Counted from the stretch's first letter, positions 1-8,731 are shown. The stretch is DNA of 64,000 nucleotides from DASQPR01 sp963836775 (GCA_963836775.1 CAWIKR010000003.1:1426001-1490000); one strand, 5' to 3'. Notes: generated by a model from the sequence alone, not told the origin. Program-made: numbers and translations.

Positions 1-11
1 TGCCGAGCCCA

Positions 12-30
12 CCGGGTCGCTGCGACCCGG
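12..30 (-). terminator. hairpin downstream of tal
   Basis: Inverted repeat CCGGGTCG-CTG-CGACCCGG (8-bp stem, 3-nt loop) about 40 bases past the tal stop. No T-run follows on the minus strand, so it would be a hairpin-only terminator or an mRNA 3' end stabiliser. Confidence 0.4.
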
Positions 31-70
31 CCGGCTCGTTCGAATACCACCGCTGAGCATTCTGGCGCCG

Positions 71-1186
71 TCAGCTGTGGCCGTGCGGCGCGGTCAACTC
101 CTTCTTGGTGCTCTCCAGGAGTTCGGTCCAGCTCACCGTGAACTTCTCAACGGCTTCGCGCTCCAGGGTTTCGATCACATCGTTGTACGAGATTCCGAGC
201 GCTTCGAGGTCGTCGAGGACCTTCTGTGCGGCGGCGTACTGCCCGGTGATCGTGTCCGGCTTGGTCTCGCCGTGATCGGCGAACGCGTCGATCGTCGCCT
301 CCGGCATGGTGTTGACGACACCCGGTGCGATCAGCTGCTCGACGTACATGACGTCGCGGTACGCCGGGTTCTTGGTGGACGTCGACGCCCACAGCGGGCG
401 CTGCGGGTGCGCCCCCGCCGCGGCCAGCGCTTTCCACCGGTCCGAGCTGAACGTCTTCTCGTACCGCTGGTAGGCCAGCTGCGCGTTGGCAATCGCGGCC
501 TTGCCGTGCAGGGCTTGGGCCTCCGGCGAGCCGATCTTGTCGAGACGCTTGTCCACTTCGGTGTCGACGCGGGAAACGAAGAACGACGCCACCGATCCCA
601 TCTTGGACAGGTCGTGGCCGTTGGCCTTGGCCCGCTCCATGCCGTCCAAGAACGCGTTCATGACTTGGTCGTAGGTGTCGAGACCGAAAATCAGCGTGAC
701 GTTGACGCTGATGCCTTCGGCGAGGGTGTCGGCGATGGCCGGGATGCTCGGCCCGGTCGCCGGGATCTTGATGAACAGGTTTTCCCGGTCCACCAGCCAC
801 CACAGCTGCTTTGCCTCGGCGGTGGTGCGCGCGGTCTCCATCGCAATGCGCGGGTCTACTTCGATGGACACCCGGCCGTCAACGCCGCCGGAGGCGTCAT
901 AGGCAGGGCGCATCACATCGCACGCCCACCGGACGTCGTACGTGGTGATCATCCGGGCCGCCTCTTCCACCTCGACCTTGCGGACCGACAGATCCCGAAC
1001 CTGGTCGGCGTAGTCGTCCGAGTCGGACAGCGCTTTTGCGAAGATCGTCGGGTTGCTGGTCACGCCGACTACACGCGCATCGCGCATCAGGCCGGCGAGG
1101 TTGCCGGTGCGGAGCCGTTCGCGGGAAATATCGTCCAGCCACACGGAGACGCCGGCGGCCGAGAGTTCTGCGAGTCGATCAGTCAT
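71..1186 (-). CDS. tal: transaldolase
   Basis: Moves a dihydroxyacetone unit between sugar phosphates in the cytosolic non-oxidative pentose phosphate pathway. The 371-aa protein has the family landmarks GVTSNPTIF (41-49) and FIKIPAT (138-144), where Lys140 is the expected Schiff-base lysine. An in-frame ATG four codons upstream (1198) overlaps the tkt stop as TGATG. I prefer the ATG at 1186 because GGAG lies 6 nt before it. The gene directly follows tkt on the same strand, so the two are almost certainly co-transcribed and translationally coupled. Confidence 0.95.
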   Translation of the reverse strand: MTDRLAELSAAGVSVWLDDISRERLRTGNLAGLMRDARVVGVTSNPTIFAKALSDSDDYADQVRDLSVRKVEVEEAARMITTYDVRWACDVMRPAYDASGGVDGRVSIEVDPRIAMETARTTAEAKQLWWLVDRENLFIKIPATGPSIPAIADTLAEGISVNVTLIFGLDTYDQVMNAFLDGMERAKANGHDLSKMGSVASFFVSRVDTEVDKRLDKIGSPEAQALHGKAAIANAQLAYQRYEKTFSSDRWKALAAAGAHPQRPLWASTSTKNPAYRDVMYVEQLIAPGVVNTMPEATIDAFADHGETKPDTITGQYAAAQKVLDDLEALGISYNDVIETLEREAVEKFTVSWTELLESTKKELTAPHGHS

Positions 1187-1197
1187 CACAATCTCCA

Positions 1198-3309
1198 TCA
1201 GTTACCAGTGGTCGAACCGGTGATCGCACCGACCCGCGCGAGGCTGGCGTGGGCCGCTGCCACCACATGGTCGGGCGTGAAGCCGAATTGCTCAAAGAGG
1301 ACCTGGTGCGGCGCCGAGGCCCCGTAGTGCTCGATGCTCACGTACTCGCCGTCCGGGCCGACGAGATCCCGCCAGCTCATCGAGATGCCGGCCTCGACGC
1401 TCACCCGCGCGCGGACGGATCGCGGCAGGACCGTGTGGCGGTACGCGTCATCCTGAGCGTCGAACCACTCGCGGCACGGCATCGACACGACGCGCGTCGG
1501 CCAGCCGTCGGCCTCGAGCCGCTTGCGAGCCTCCACCGCGATCGACACCTCGGAGCCGGTAGCGATCAGGATTACCTGGGGTGCGCTGTCGGACGCATCC
1601 ACGAGAATGTAGCCGCCCTTGAGCGTGTTCTCCGCGCTCGCCAGTTCATCCCGGTCAAGGGTGGGCAGGTTCTGGCGGGTCAAGCACAACGCGGTCGGCC
1701 GGTCGGTGTGCTGGAGTGCGGCCCGCCAGGCCCACGCGGTTTCGTTCGCATCGCCGGGGCGAACCACGTCCAGCCCGGGAATCGCCCGCAGCGCGGAGAG
1801 GTGCTCGATCGGCTGGTGCGTCGGCCCGTCTTCGCCGAGTCCGATCGAGTCGTGGGTCCACACATAGATCACCGGCAGCTTCATCAGCGCCGCGAGGCGT
1901 ACGGCAGGGCGCATGTAGTCGGAGAAGACCAGGAACGTGCCGCCGTACGGGCGGGTGCCGCCGTGCAGCGCGATGCCGTTGAGGATCGAACCCATGCCGT
2001 GCTCGCGGATGCCGAAGTGCAGCGTGCGTCCGTACCAGCCACCGGGGAACGCCTTGGTCTGGTGCTCCGGCGGGATGAACGACGGCTCGCCCTCGATCGT
2101 GGTGTTGTTGCTCTCGGCCAGGTCGGCGGAGCCGCCCCACAGTTCCGGCAGCACCGGGCCGATGGCTTGCAGGACGTCACCGGACGCCTTGCGGGTGGCG
2201 ATGCCCTTGGGGTCGGCCGGGAAGACCGGCAGCGCGTCGGTCCAGCCGTGCGGCAGTTCGCGCTTGGCCATCCGGTCGAACAGTGCCTTGCCCTCCGGGT
2301 TCGCAGCGGCCCAGGCGTCGAAGCGCGGCTGCCACTTGGCGTGCTCGGCGCGCCCGCGCTCGATCACCTTCCGGGTATGGGCGAGCACCGCCGAGTCCAC
2401 GTCGAAGTTGCGGCCCGGATCGAAGCCCAGGATCTTCTTGGTAGCCGCGACCTCGTCCGCACCCAGAGCCGAGCCGTGGATCTTGCCGGTGTTCTGCTTG
2501 TTGGGCGCGGGCCAGCCGATGATCGTCCGAAGCGCGATGAACGACGGCTTGTCGGTGACCGCATTGGCGTTCAGGATCGCCTGGTAAAGAGCCTCGGGAT
2601 CTTCCTGGTAGCCGTCCTCGGTGCGCCAGTTGACGTGCTGGACATGCCACCCGTAGGCGGCGAACCGCGCCGGCATGTCCTCGGACTTGGCGATGTTCGT
2701 GTCGTCCTCGATGGAGATCGCGTTGTCGTCCCAGATCAACAGCAAGTTGCCCAGCTTCTGGTGTGCAGCCAGAGAAGCGACCTCGTGACTGATGCCCTCC
2801 TCCATGTCCCCGTCCGAGGCCACCACGTATACGTGGTGGTCGAACGGGCTCTCGCCGGCGGCCGCGTCCGGGTCCCACAGGCCGCGCTCGCGGCGAGCGG
2901 CCATCGCCATGCCGACGGCATTGCCGACGCCCTGGCCGAGCGGGCCGGTCGTCGTCTCGACGCCTGTGGTGTGGCCGTGCTCGGGGTGACCGGGTGTCAG
3001 CGAGCCCCACTGACGTAGCTGCTTCAAGTCATCGATGCCGAGTCCGTACCCAGCGAGGTACAGCTGGATGTAGAGCGTCAGGCTGCTGTGGCCGCAGGAC
3101 AGCACGAACCGGTCTCGGCCGGCCCACGCCGGATCCGTCGGGTCGTGGCGCATCACCCGTTGGAACAGCAGGTACGCGGCCGGCGCCAGGCTCATCGCCG
3201 TGCCCGGGTGTCCGTTTCCAGCCCTCTCGACCGAGTCCATTGCCAGGACACGAACGGTGTCCACGGCCTTGCGGTCGATATCGGACCAGTTCAAGCTTGC
3301 GTCGCTCAC
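1198..3309 (-). CDS. tkt: transketolase
   Basis: Thiamine-diphosphate enzyme moving two-carbon units between ketose and aldose phosphates in the pentose phosphate pathway. The 703-aa product has the N-terminal GNGHPGTAMS motif (31-40), the TPP/Mg segment SDGDMEEGI followed about 25 residues later by DDNAIS, and the pyrimidine-domain segment FGIREHGMG. The GTG at 3309 is chosen over an in-frame GTG at 3342 because GAGGGAG sits 8 nt upstream of 3309 and the protein then begins MSDASLNW, close to the usual family start. It leads the tkt-tal pair and diverges from ctaB. Confidence 0.95.
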   Translation of the reverse strand: MSDASLNWSDIDRKAVDTVRVLAMDSVERAGNGHPGTAMSLAPAAYLLFQRVMRHDPTDPAWAGRDRFVLSCGHSSLTLYIQLYLAGYGLGIDDLKQLRQWGSLTPGHPEHGHTTGVETTTGPLGQGVGNAVGMAMAARRERGLWDPDAAAGESPFDHHVYVVASDGDMEEGISHEVASLAAHQKLGNLLLIWDDNAISIEDDTNIAKSEDMPARFAAYGWHVQHVNWRTEDGYQEDPEALYQAILNANAVTDKPSFIALRTIIGWPAPNKQNTGKIHGSALGADEVAATKKILGFDPGRNFDVDSAVLAHTRKVIERGRAEHAKWQPRFDAWAAANPEGKALFDRMAKRELPHGWTDALPVFPADPKGIATRKASGDVLQAIGPVLPELWGGSADLAESNNTTIEGEPSFIPPEHQTKAFPGGWYGRTLHFGIREHGMGSILNGIALHGGTRPYGGTFLVFSDYMRPAVRLAALMKLPVIYVWTHDSIGLGEDGPTHQPIEHLSALRAIPGLDVVRPGDANETAWAWRAALQHTDRPTALCLTRQNLPTLDRDELASAENTLKGGYILVDASDSAPQVILIATGSEVSIAVEARKRLEADGWPTRVVSMPCREWFDAQDDAYRHTVLPRSVRARVSVEAGISMSWRDLVGPDGEYVSIEHYGASAPHQVLFEQFGFTPDHVVAAAHASLARVGAITGSTTGN

Positions 3310-3939
3310 TGCACTGGCTCCCTCATAGTGCGCCGGTGGCACATCGCTTCGTCGCTTACTCCTGCGGACGGCCTCGTTCGCAGGTCTATAACGCGTTCCT
3401 ATGACAGTCGGAGCAGCCTCCCCGCCAGCATGCCGCTCGCACTCAAAACCGTATAAAAGCGCTCGTGAACGCGTGGTGTCATTCCCGCCATGACCCTACT
3501 CAATCCACGCACTCGCATTGCTTCAGGGACGTTTGGAACCGTGGTTTGGGACAGCCGGCGGCGCCGACCCCCGGTGCCGGCCGCCGGCACGCCGGATCCG
3601 GTGGTGCCGGCCGCCTCGTGGTCGACGTTGTGCATCGCCGCCATCCGACGGACGCCGGCACCCGTCAGCGGCGCTCGTCGTACCCGCGGTCGGCGCGAGT
3701 CGCGGCGGACCCGGACGCACTCCATACACTGATCATCTACCCGGCCGGGGGCGGTTGAACCCTGGACCGGCGAGTGTGACGCCGGGCACCACCGGCAGGC
3801 CGCGTCCGAACCGCCAGGATCAGCGCGTACGCTGTGCTTCGCCGTATTTTGCCCCCGGATCGTGACGTTGTTGCGCCTGGGATCCCACCGTGCGGCAGAC
3901 CGCAGCCGGAATCGTCGCTTCGTGGAGGTTGGCCACCTG
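3310..3939. other. intergenic region between divergent tkt and ctaB
   Basis: About 630 bases with no ORF I can support; the open frames here are Arg/Pro/Ala-rich and resemble no protein. It must hold the tkt and ctaB promoters. A compact hairpin GTGCCGG-CCG-CCGGCAC lies at 3574-3590. A -10-like TATAGA occurs on the minus strand near 3384-3389, without a clear -35. Confidence 0.5.
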
Positions 3940-4920
3940 ATGAGCACGCTCGCCGACCGGCCCGCGCCGACGTTGGGCCACCCGCCGGTCGAGCCGGTCG
4001 TGCTGCTCGGCCCGGACGCCGTCGCCGCCTCCGTGGTCGCGCCGATCACTCTGGGCGAGAAGGTCCGCGCCTACGTCACCCTGACCAAGCCACGGATCGT
4101 CGAGCTGCTCCTGGTCACCACCGTGCCGACGATGTTCCTCGCGGCCGGCGCGCTGCCGTCGCTCTGGCTGACCCTGGTCGTCGTGGTCGGCGGCGCCCTG
4201 GCCGCCGGGGCTGCCAACGTCTTCAACTGCTACATCGACCGCGACATCGACCAGTTGATGAAGCGGACCTCCCGGCGCCCGACCGCGGCCCACACCATCT
4301 CGGCGCGCAGCGTCTTCATCTTCGGCGCGGTGCTCACGGTGGTGTCGCTGTCGATGATGGCGACGTTCACCAACTGGCTGGCGACCGCGCTGACCGCGGC
4401 CGCGATCGCCTACTACGACGTCGTCTACACGATGTGGCTGAAGCGGACCACGCCGCAGAACACCGTCTGGGGCGGCGTCTGCGGTGCTTTGCCGGTGCTG
4501 ATCGGCTGGGCCGCCGTCACCGGCGGGCTGGATGTCCGGGCCTGGCTCCTGTTCGGCATCGTGTTCTGGTGGCAGCCGCCGCACTTCTACGCGCTGGCGA
4601 TCAAGTTCAAGGACGACTACGCCCGGGCCGGCATCCCGATGCTGCCGGTGGTGGCCTCGATGCGCCGGGTGGGCCTGGAGACCGTCGTCTACAGCTGGCT
4701 GACGGTGATCACCTCGCTGGCGCTGTGGCCGTTCGGGATGACGCCGCTCTACGGCATCACCGCAGCAGTCGTCGGCGCGCTGCTCCTGATCGAGGCGCAC
4801 CGGCTCTATCAGCAGGCCCGCCGCGGCGTCGCGATCAAGCCGATGCGGCTGTTCCACTGGTCGACGACCTACCTGACCTTGGTCTTCGTCGCCGTGGCGA
4901 TCGACGCGCTGATTCACTGA
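3940..4920 (+). CDS. ctaB: heme O synthase (protoheme IX farnesyltransferase)
   Basis: UbiA-family polytopic membrane prenyltransferase that converts heme B to heme O by adding a farnesyl group, the step before CtaA. The 326-aa protein has the first Asp-rich motif NVFNCYIDRDID (93-104), YYDVVYTMWLKRTTPQN in the second cytosolic loop, and about nine hydrophobic segments. The ATG at 3940 has GGAGG 11 nt upstream; an in-frame GTG at 3922 has no ribosome binding site. ctaA, the next enzyme of the pathway, lies 2.6 kb away on the other strand. A hairpin terminator follows. Confidence 0.93.
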   Translation: MSTLADRPAPTLGHPPVEPVVLLGPDAVAASVVAPITLGEKVRAYVTLTKPRIVELLLVTTVPTMFLAAGALPSLWLTLVVVVGGALAAGAANVFNCYIDRDIDQLMKRTSRRPTAAHTISARSVFIFGAVLTVVSLSMMATFTNWLATALTAAAIAYYDVVYTMWLKRTTPQNTVWGGVCGALPVLIGWAAVTGGLDVRAWLLFGIVFWWQPPHFYALAIKFKDDYARAGIPMLPVVASMRRVGLETVVYSWLTVITSLALWPFGMTPLYGITAAVVGALLLIEAHRLYQQARRGVAIKPMRLFHWSTTYLTLVFVAVAIDALIH

Positions 4921-4929
4921 TATTCGCTC

Positions 4930-4964
4930 GCACCACCCGATCGGTGGTGCCTATTTCCGTTTTG
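4930..4964 (+). terminator. rho-independent terminator of ctaB
   Basis: Stem GCACCACC / GGTGGTGC (8 bp, 5-nt loop CGATC) ten bases after the ctaB stop, followed by the T-rich tract CTATTTCCGTTTTG. Confidence 0.75.
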
Positions 4965-5170
4965 TAGGCAATTGTCGCGACACGCCGCGCTGTTTCAATT
5001 GTGGTTCAGAGAGTCAGCTAGCCGACACACGGTTGCCCGTATTCACCCAATCCAAAAGCCCGAAGAATTCCGAAATATGCTGCCTTTCGATTGAAGATCA
5101 CCGACGGATAACGTAGTTACCGCGATCACAATCCGGCATCGGCAACCATGTGTGATGTCGGGGGTTTGCT

Positions 5171-5176
5171 TAGGCT
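5171..5176 (+). promoter_or_regulatory. -10 element of a leaderless promoter
   Basis: TAGGCT is followed by exactly 7 nt and then the ATG at 5184, with no Shine-Dalgarno in the gap. This fits the TANNNT-N7-start layout of actinobacterial leaderless genes. Confidence 0.5.
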
Positions 5177-5183
5177 CTGAGTT

Positions 5184-5510
5184 ATGGCAGATGGTTCCGA
5201 CGCAATGCTCACCGCCGACAAGGCCAACGACGTCGAGGCGCTCGCTTCGAGCATCAAGACGTTCGCTGGTGGACACGGCGGTGCGCGAGCGGTCATTGAG
5301 TACGTCGGCCGACGCGGCGCCCGAATCGTCCTCGTGGGGGAGGACGGTGAATGGGCCGACGAGTTTGCTAGCGGCACTGACATTGCTCGGGCGGCATGCA
5401 CGGCGGCCGGCATTTCAGTGAACAACGAATGGGAGCGTGAGCTCATGGAGCACATGCGCCCAAGCAACGACCTGTGGCGGTCCATGGCCCGCCGTGTGCT
5501 GAGCCGATAG
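5184..5510 (+). CDS. small hypothetical protein
   Basis: A 108-aa soluble acidic/basic mixed protein with no signal peptide or membrane segment. I do not recognise a named domain. The middle (residues 25-75) looks like an alpha/beta fold, with GGARAVIEYVGRRGARIVLVGEDGEW, and the C-terminus is helical and basic (LWRSMARRVLSR). The reading frame is typical of the neighbourhood in codon use, so I take it as a real gene. It stands alone between two terminators (4930 and 5601). Start chosen from the -10 spacing, since there is no ribosome binding site. Confidence 0.65.
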   Translation: MADGSDAMLTADKANDVEALASSIKTFAGGHGGARAVIEYVGRRGARIVLVGEDGEWADEFASGTDIARAACTAAGISVNNEWERELMEHMRPSNDLWRSMARRVLSR

Positions 5511-5600
5511 CTGTCCGGCAATAGTCTCCCGACCAAATCAGCACAGGTCATCCGCACCACAGCCGCCTACTCAGACAACAGCCTCAACTCACCTGTCAAC

Positions 5601-5638
5601 GCGACCCGGGACGTCGGTCCCGGGTCGCTCTCTTTTTC
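5601..5638 (+). terminator. strong rho-independent terminator
   Basis: Perfect 12-bp stem GCGACCCGGGAC / GTCCCGGGTCGC with loop GTCG, followed by TCTCTTTTT. It ends the transcript of the hypothetical gene at 5184 and insulates the ATP-grasp gene downstream. Confidence 0.85.
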
Positions 5639-5648
5639 GAACCGCCTC

Positions 5649-5810
5649 GGGCGTGTTTCAAAGCTGCCGGTCGGCTGCGCCGGGCCCAGACCGCGACCGG
5701 CCGCGTTTGATCTCTTCCTGGTTACAACGGCGGTAGCCAGGAAGGGATCAAGCCGAGGCCGGTTCGCGCCCTGGGCCGCGGCTCGCGCGACCGGACTTTG
5801 AAACACGCCC
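5649..5810 (+). repeat. 162-bp palindromic MITE-like element, copy A
   Basis: Bounded by perfect 15-bp terminal inverted repeats GGGCGTGTTTCAAAG / CTTTGAAACACGCCC. Both arms remain alignable towards the centre (CCGGTCG near each end; TTGATC..CTTCCTGG around the centre), so the whole unit can fold into one long imperfect hairpin. Its core (5699-5754) matches, inverted, the core of the 163-bp element at 38229-38391. No transposase ORF fits inside. I could not see a convincing target-site duplication. Confidence 0.65.
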
Positions 5811-5816
5811 TATTCT
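5811..5816 (+). promoter_or_regulatory. -10 element of a leaderless promoter
   Basis: TATTCT, 7 nt, then the GTG start at 5824. It abuts the right end of the palindromic element, so any -35 region would lie inside that repeat. Confidence 0.5.
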
Positions 5817-5823
5817 GTGCCCC

Positions 5824-6693
5824 GTGACAATTTCAATCGCGCTGGTGACCTGCACTGATATCCCCGACCTCGAACCGGACGACCGGTTGCTGATCGAGCC
5901 GCTTCAGGCTCGCGGTGCCGATGTCACGGTGGCCGTCTGGGACGACCCGAACGTCGATTGGAATTCCTTCGACCTCGTGGTGCTGCGGTCGCCGTGGGAC
6001 TACACGCCGCGCCGGGACCAGTTCGTGGCCTGGGCCGACTCGGTGAAGAACCTGGTGAACGCGGCCGGCATCGTGGAATGGAACACCGACAAGCGCTACC
6101 TCGCCGAACTTCAGGCCGCCGGTGCCCGAGTGGTGTCGACCACCTGGGTCAGCCCCGACCAGCCGAACTGGGACATGCCTGCCGAGGGGGAGTGGGTGAT
6201 CAAGCCGTCGGTCAGCGCCGGCAGCCGGGACACCGGGCGCTATGACCTCTCGTCGCCCGAGCACCGCACGCACGCCGCCGCACACCTCAAGCGGCTGGTC
6301 ACGAGCGGCCGGGTGGCGATGATCCAGCCATATCTGGAGGCGGTCGACACCTATGGCGAGACCGCGCTGATCTTCTTCGGCGGAGCGTTCAGCCACGCCA
6401 TTCGCAAGGGCCCGATGCTGGACGGCCCGGATCTCGGCGTGGAAGGGCTCTACAAGGCCGAGGCGATCGTCCCGCGTACGCCATCAGAGGCGGAACTGGA
6501 CACCGCCCGGGCCGTGCTGGCAGCGGTTCCGGAGTCGCTCCCGGCGGCGGTCTATGCCCGGGTGGATGTGATTCCCGGCCCGGACGGCCGGCCCACGCTG
6601 GTCGAGCTGGAGCTCACCGAGCCGTCATTGTTTCTGGAGCACAGCGACGGTGCCCCCGGCCGGCTCGCCGATGCTCTGATCGCCCTGCTCTGA
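5824..6693 (+). CDS. ATP-grasp family ligase
   Basis: A 289-aa cytosolic protein of the glutathione-synthase/RimK-like ATP-grasp fold. These enzymes use ATP to join a carboxylate, via an acyl phosphate, to an amine or similar nucleophile. Seen: LVVLRSPWDYTPRRDQF (51-67), typical of the subgroup that includes the cycloserine-pathway ligase DcsG; the nucleotide-gripping strand EWVIKPSVSAGSRDTGRY; and the metal-binding strand VELELTEPSLFL near the C-terminus. The substrate cannot be told from sequence. GTG start, apparently leaderless. The last 69 bases overlap the 3' end of ctaA on the opposite strand. Confidence 0.8.
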   Translation: MTISIALVTCTDIPDLEPDDRLLIEPLQARGADVTVAVWDDPNVDWNSFDLVVLRSPWDYTPRRDQFVAWADSVKNLVNAAGIVEWNTDKRYLAELQAAGARVVSTTWVSPDQPNWDMPAEGEWVIKPSVSAGSRDTGRYDLSSPEHRTHAAAHLKRLVTSGRVAMIQPYLEAVDTYGETALIFFGGAFSHAIRKGPMLDGPDLGVEGLYKAEAIVPRTPSEAELDTARAVLAAVPESLPAAVYARVDVIPGPDGRPTLVELELTEPSLFLEHSDGAPGRLADALIALL

Positions 6694-7584
6694 GAGGTTC
6701 ACCGGGCGGACCGCGTTGAGCAGGGTCAGCACCCCGAACCAGACCAGCGCCGCGCCCACCAGGTGCAGGCCGACCAGGACCGCCGGCAGGTGGGTGAAGT
6801 ACTGCACGAAGCCGATCAGTGCCTGCGCCGCCTCGATCACCACGAGGATCGCGGCGGCGTTGGCGGTGCGCCGGGCGGCGCCGGTGGCCATCAGCGCGAA
6901 CCACGCCGCCAGGGACAAGCCGATCAGCAGCATCACCAGATCGGTGTGCAGCTGGGCGATCATGCCCGGGTCCAGGCCGGTGCGCTTGGCCTTGGCGTCG
7001 CCGGCATGCGGTCCGCTGCCGGTCACCACGGTGCCGACCGCGAGCACGACGACGGTGACGCCGACGATCACCCACACGAGTGATCGGATCATCGGGTGGG
7101 TGGCCGGTGCCGGGACCGGATCGCGGGTCCAGATCCACAGCATGTACGCGGCCGCGATTACTGCCATCGAGCCGAGGAAGTGCAGGCACACCACCCACGG
7201 GTTGAGATCGGTGAGCACCGTGATGCCACCGATCACGGCCTGCAGCGGGATGCCCAGGAACACTGCGACCGACCAGAAGAGCTGCTTGCCCCGAGTGGGC
7301 GTATGCGGTTGGAACCAGGCCGCGATGACGCAGGCCACAGCGAGGATGCCGACCACGAACGTGAGAGTCCGGTTGGTGAATTCGATGGTGCCGTGGATGC
7401 CGGCGGCGCCGGTTGGCACGTATGACCCGTCGTCACACTTGGGCCAGGTCGGGCAGCCCAGGCCGGAACCGGAGAGGCGGACGGCTCCGCCGGTGCCCAC
7501 GATGCCGATGTTGGCGATCAGCGAGGCGAGCGCGAGCCGGCGCAGCAGGAGCGAACTGCGCAGCAGCGTCATCGGTGTGGTCAC
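6625..7584 (-). CDS. ctaA: heme A synthase
   Basis: Eight-helix membrane monooxygenase that oxidises the C8 methyl of heme O to heme A for aa3 oxidase. In the 319-aa protein I see the paired cysteines CPTWPKC in the first external loop, IHGTIEFTNR with a heme-ligand His and conserved Glu, and further His in VCLHFLGS, QLHTDLVM and GLHLVGA. The GTG at 7584 (MTTPMTLLRSS) is preceded by TACCAT and 7 nt, a leaderless arrangement; an in-frame ATG at 7572 is the alternative. It diverges from sufR and converges on the ATP-grasp gene. Confidence 0.92.
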   Translation of the reverse strand: MTTPMTLLRSSLLLRRLALASLIANIGIVGTGGAVRLSGSGLGCPTWPKCDDGSYVPTGAAGIHGTIEFTNRTLTFVVGILAVACVIAAWFQPHTPTRGKQLFWSVAVFLGIPLQAVIGGITVLTDLNPWVVCLHFLGSMAVIAAAYMLWIWTRDPVPAPATHPMIRSLVWVIVGVTVVVLAVGTVVTGSGPHAGDAKAKRTGLDPGMIAQLHTDLVMLLIGLSLAAWFALMATGAARRTANAAAILVVIEAAQALIGFVQYFTHLPAVLVGLHLVGAALVWFGVLTLLNAVRPVNLSEQGDQSIGEPAGGTVAVLQKQ

Positions 7585-7591
7585 GCCCGCG

Positions 7592-7597
7592 ATGGTA
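7592..7597 (-). promoter_or_regulatory. -10 element of leaderless ctaA
   Basis: On the minus strand TACCAT is followed by 7 nt (CGCGGGC) and then GTG at 7584. Confidence 0.45.
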
Positions 7598-7902
7598 CGA
7601 CTGTGCGGATATGGGCACTGATGCCGCCCGGCCAAGCGTGACTCGCATCGGGGTGTCACGTCATCGCGACATTGTCGGCGGGAGGCCGTCATCGGGGCCG
7701 GTTGCCGACGTTGTCGACGCGCCGCCGACGCCGGTGATCACGGTGTTGTCGGCAAACTGCGCGACAAATAGGGCGTAAGCTCGCGGTTTTCCGGCAACTC
7801 TTGGATCTTCGGCCGGCCGCGCCGCCGCAACCTCACGTGATCGCAGGTGAGCTCAGCGCACGGCGGGGCGATCATGGTTATTAGTGCGAGACCAAGATCA
7901 GA

Positions 7903-7921
7903 TTAGGTTAGGGCAGCCTAT
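7903..7921 (+). promoter_or_regulatory. IdeR/DtxR-like iron box upstream of sufR
   Basis: TTAGGTTAGGGCAGCCTAT matches 15 of 19 positions of the classical iron-box palindrome TTAGGTTAGGCTAACCTAA; the left half is perfect. It lies 64 bases before the sufR start, which fits iron-responsive control of the suf operon, as known for DtxR in corynebacteria. Binding here is inferred. Confidence 0.6.
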
Positions 7922-7973
7922 CGTGCTGTGGATCACCGGCGGCCCGGTTTGCGGTGCCCCGCCGAAATACGTC

Positions 7974-7988
7974 ACACTGGTGTAGTGA
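7974..7988 (+). promoter_or_regulatory. candidate SufR operator overlapping the sufR start
   Basis: ACACT-GGTGT-AGTGA differs at one base from the mycobacterial SufR site I recall as ACACT-N5-TGTGA. It covers the GTG start codon at 7985 and a -10-like CACACT, so bound SufR would block its own promoter. Confidence 0.5.
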
Positions 7989-8731
7989 AAAACCCTGAGA
8001 CGGTGATCGACGAGACGACCGCGCCCGCGGCCGGCTCGGATCGGCGTACTCGTGATCGGGTTTTGCACCTGCTCTTGCTGCACGGCAGCGCCACCGCGGC
8101 GGACCTCGGATGCGAGCTCGGGTTGAGCCCGGCCGCGATCCGCCGGCACCTGGACGCGATGCTCGAGGACGGCGACGTGGTCTCTCGCGAGGCCGTTGTC
8201 AAGTCGGACCGCGGCCGGGGCCGCCCGGCGCGCACCTTCCAGCTGACCGAGAGCGCGCGCCTGCGCGCCGGCACGCACACCTACGACGACCTGGCCACCT
8301 CGGCACTGCGTTGGATCGCCGATCACGGTGGTGAGCGGGCGGTGGCCGAGTTCGCCGCCAGCCAGGTCTCCGGTCTCGAGACCCGATGCCGGGACGCCCT
8401 GGAAGATGCGGGTGACGAGCCTCTCGCCCGAGCCGAGGCGCTGGCCGGTGCCTTGACCGCCGAGGGCTACGCTGCGTCCGCTTCGACCATTGCCAGCGGC
8501 GGCCAGCTATGCCAGCACCACTGCCCCGTGGCTCACGTCGCGGCCGAGTTTCCGCAGCTCTGCGAGGCAGAGACGCGGGTCATTTCGAATCTTGTCGGCA
8601 CCCACGTCCAGCGGTTGGCGACCATCGCCCACGGCGACGGCGTGTGCACGACGCATATCCCGGACCCGCGCGTGCAAGCCGGATCCCGAATGAACACCAC
8701 GAATCACAGCACAGTGAGGACTGATCGATGA
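7985..8731 (+). CDS. sufR: iron-sulfur cluster transcriptional repressor SufR
   Basis: ArsR/DeoR-like winged-helix regulator that senses an iron-sulfur cluster and represses the suf operon. The 248-aa protein has an N-terminal HTH (about 22-75, TAADLGCELGLSPAAIRRHL) and the SufR cysteine set C176-x3-C180-x12-C193. The GTG at 7985 is chosen; an in-frame GTG at 7928 would add 19 unconserved residues and lies before the operator. Its stop overlaps the sufB ATG, so it is the first gene of the operon. Confidence 0.92.
   Translation: MKNPETVIDETTAPAAGSDRRTRDRVLHLLLLHGSATAADLGCELGLSPAAIRRHLDAMLEDGDVVSREAVVKSDRGRGRPARTFQLTESARLRAGTHTYDDLATSALRWIADHGGERAVAEFAASQVSGLETRCRDALEDAGDEPLARAEALAGALTAEGYAASASTIASGGQLCQHHCPVAHVAAEFPQLCEAETRVISNLVGTHVQRLATIAHGDGVCTTHIPDPRVQAGSRMNTTNHSTVRTDR

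Noticed and set aside
1..70. GTTCGAAT near position 39 considered as a tRNA T-loop
   Set aside because: No matching T-stem, anticodon arm or acceptor stem could be folded around it.
3399..4049. Open frames between tkt and ctaB on both strands
   Set aside because: Arg/Ala/Pro-rich sequence, no ribosome binding site and overlap with the ctaB start; they look like chance frames in GC-rich DNA.
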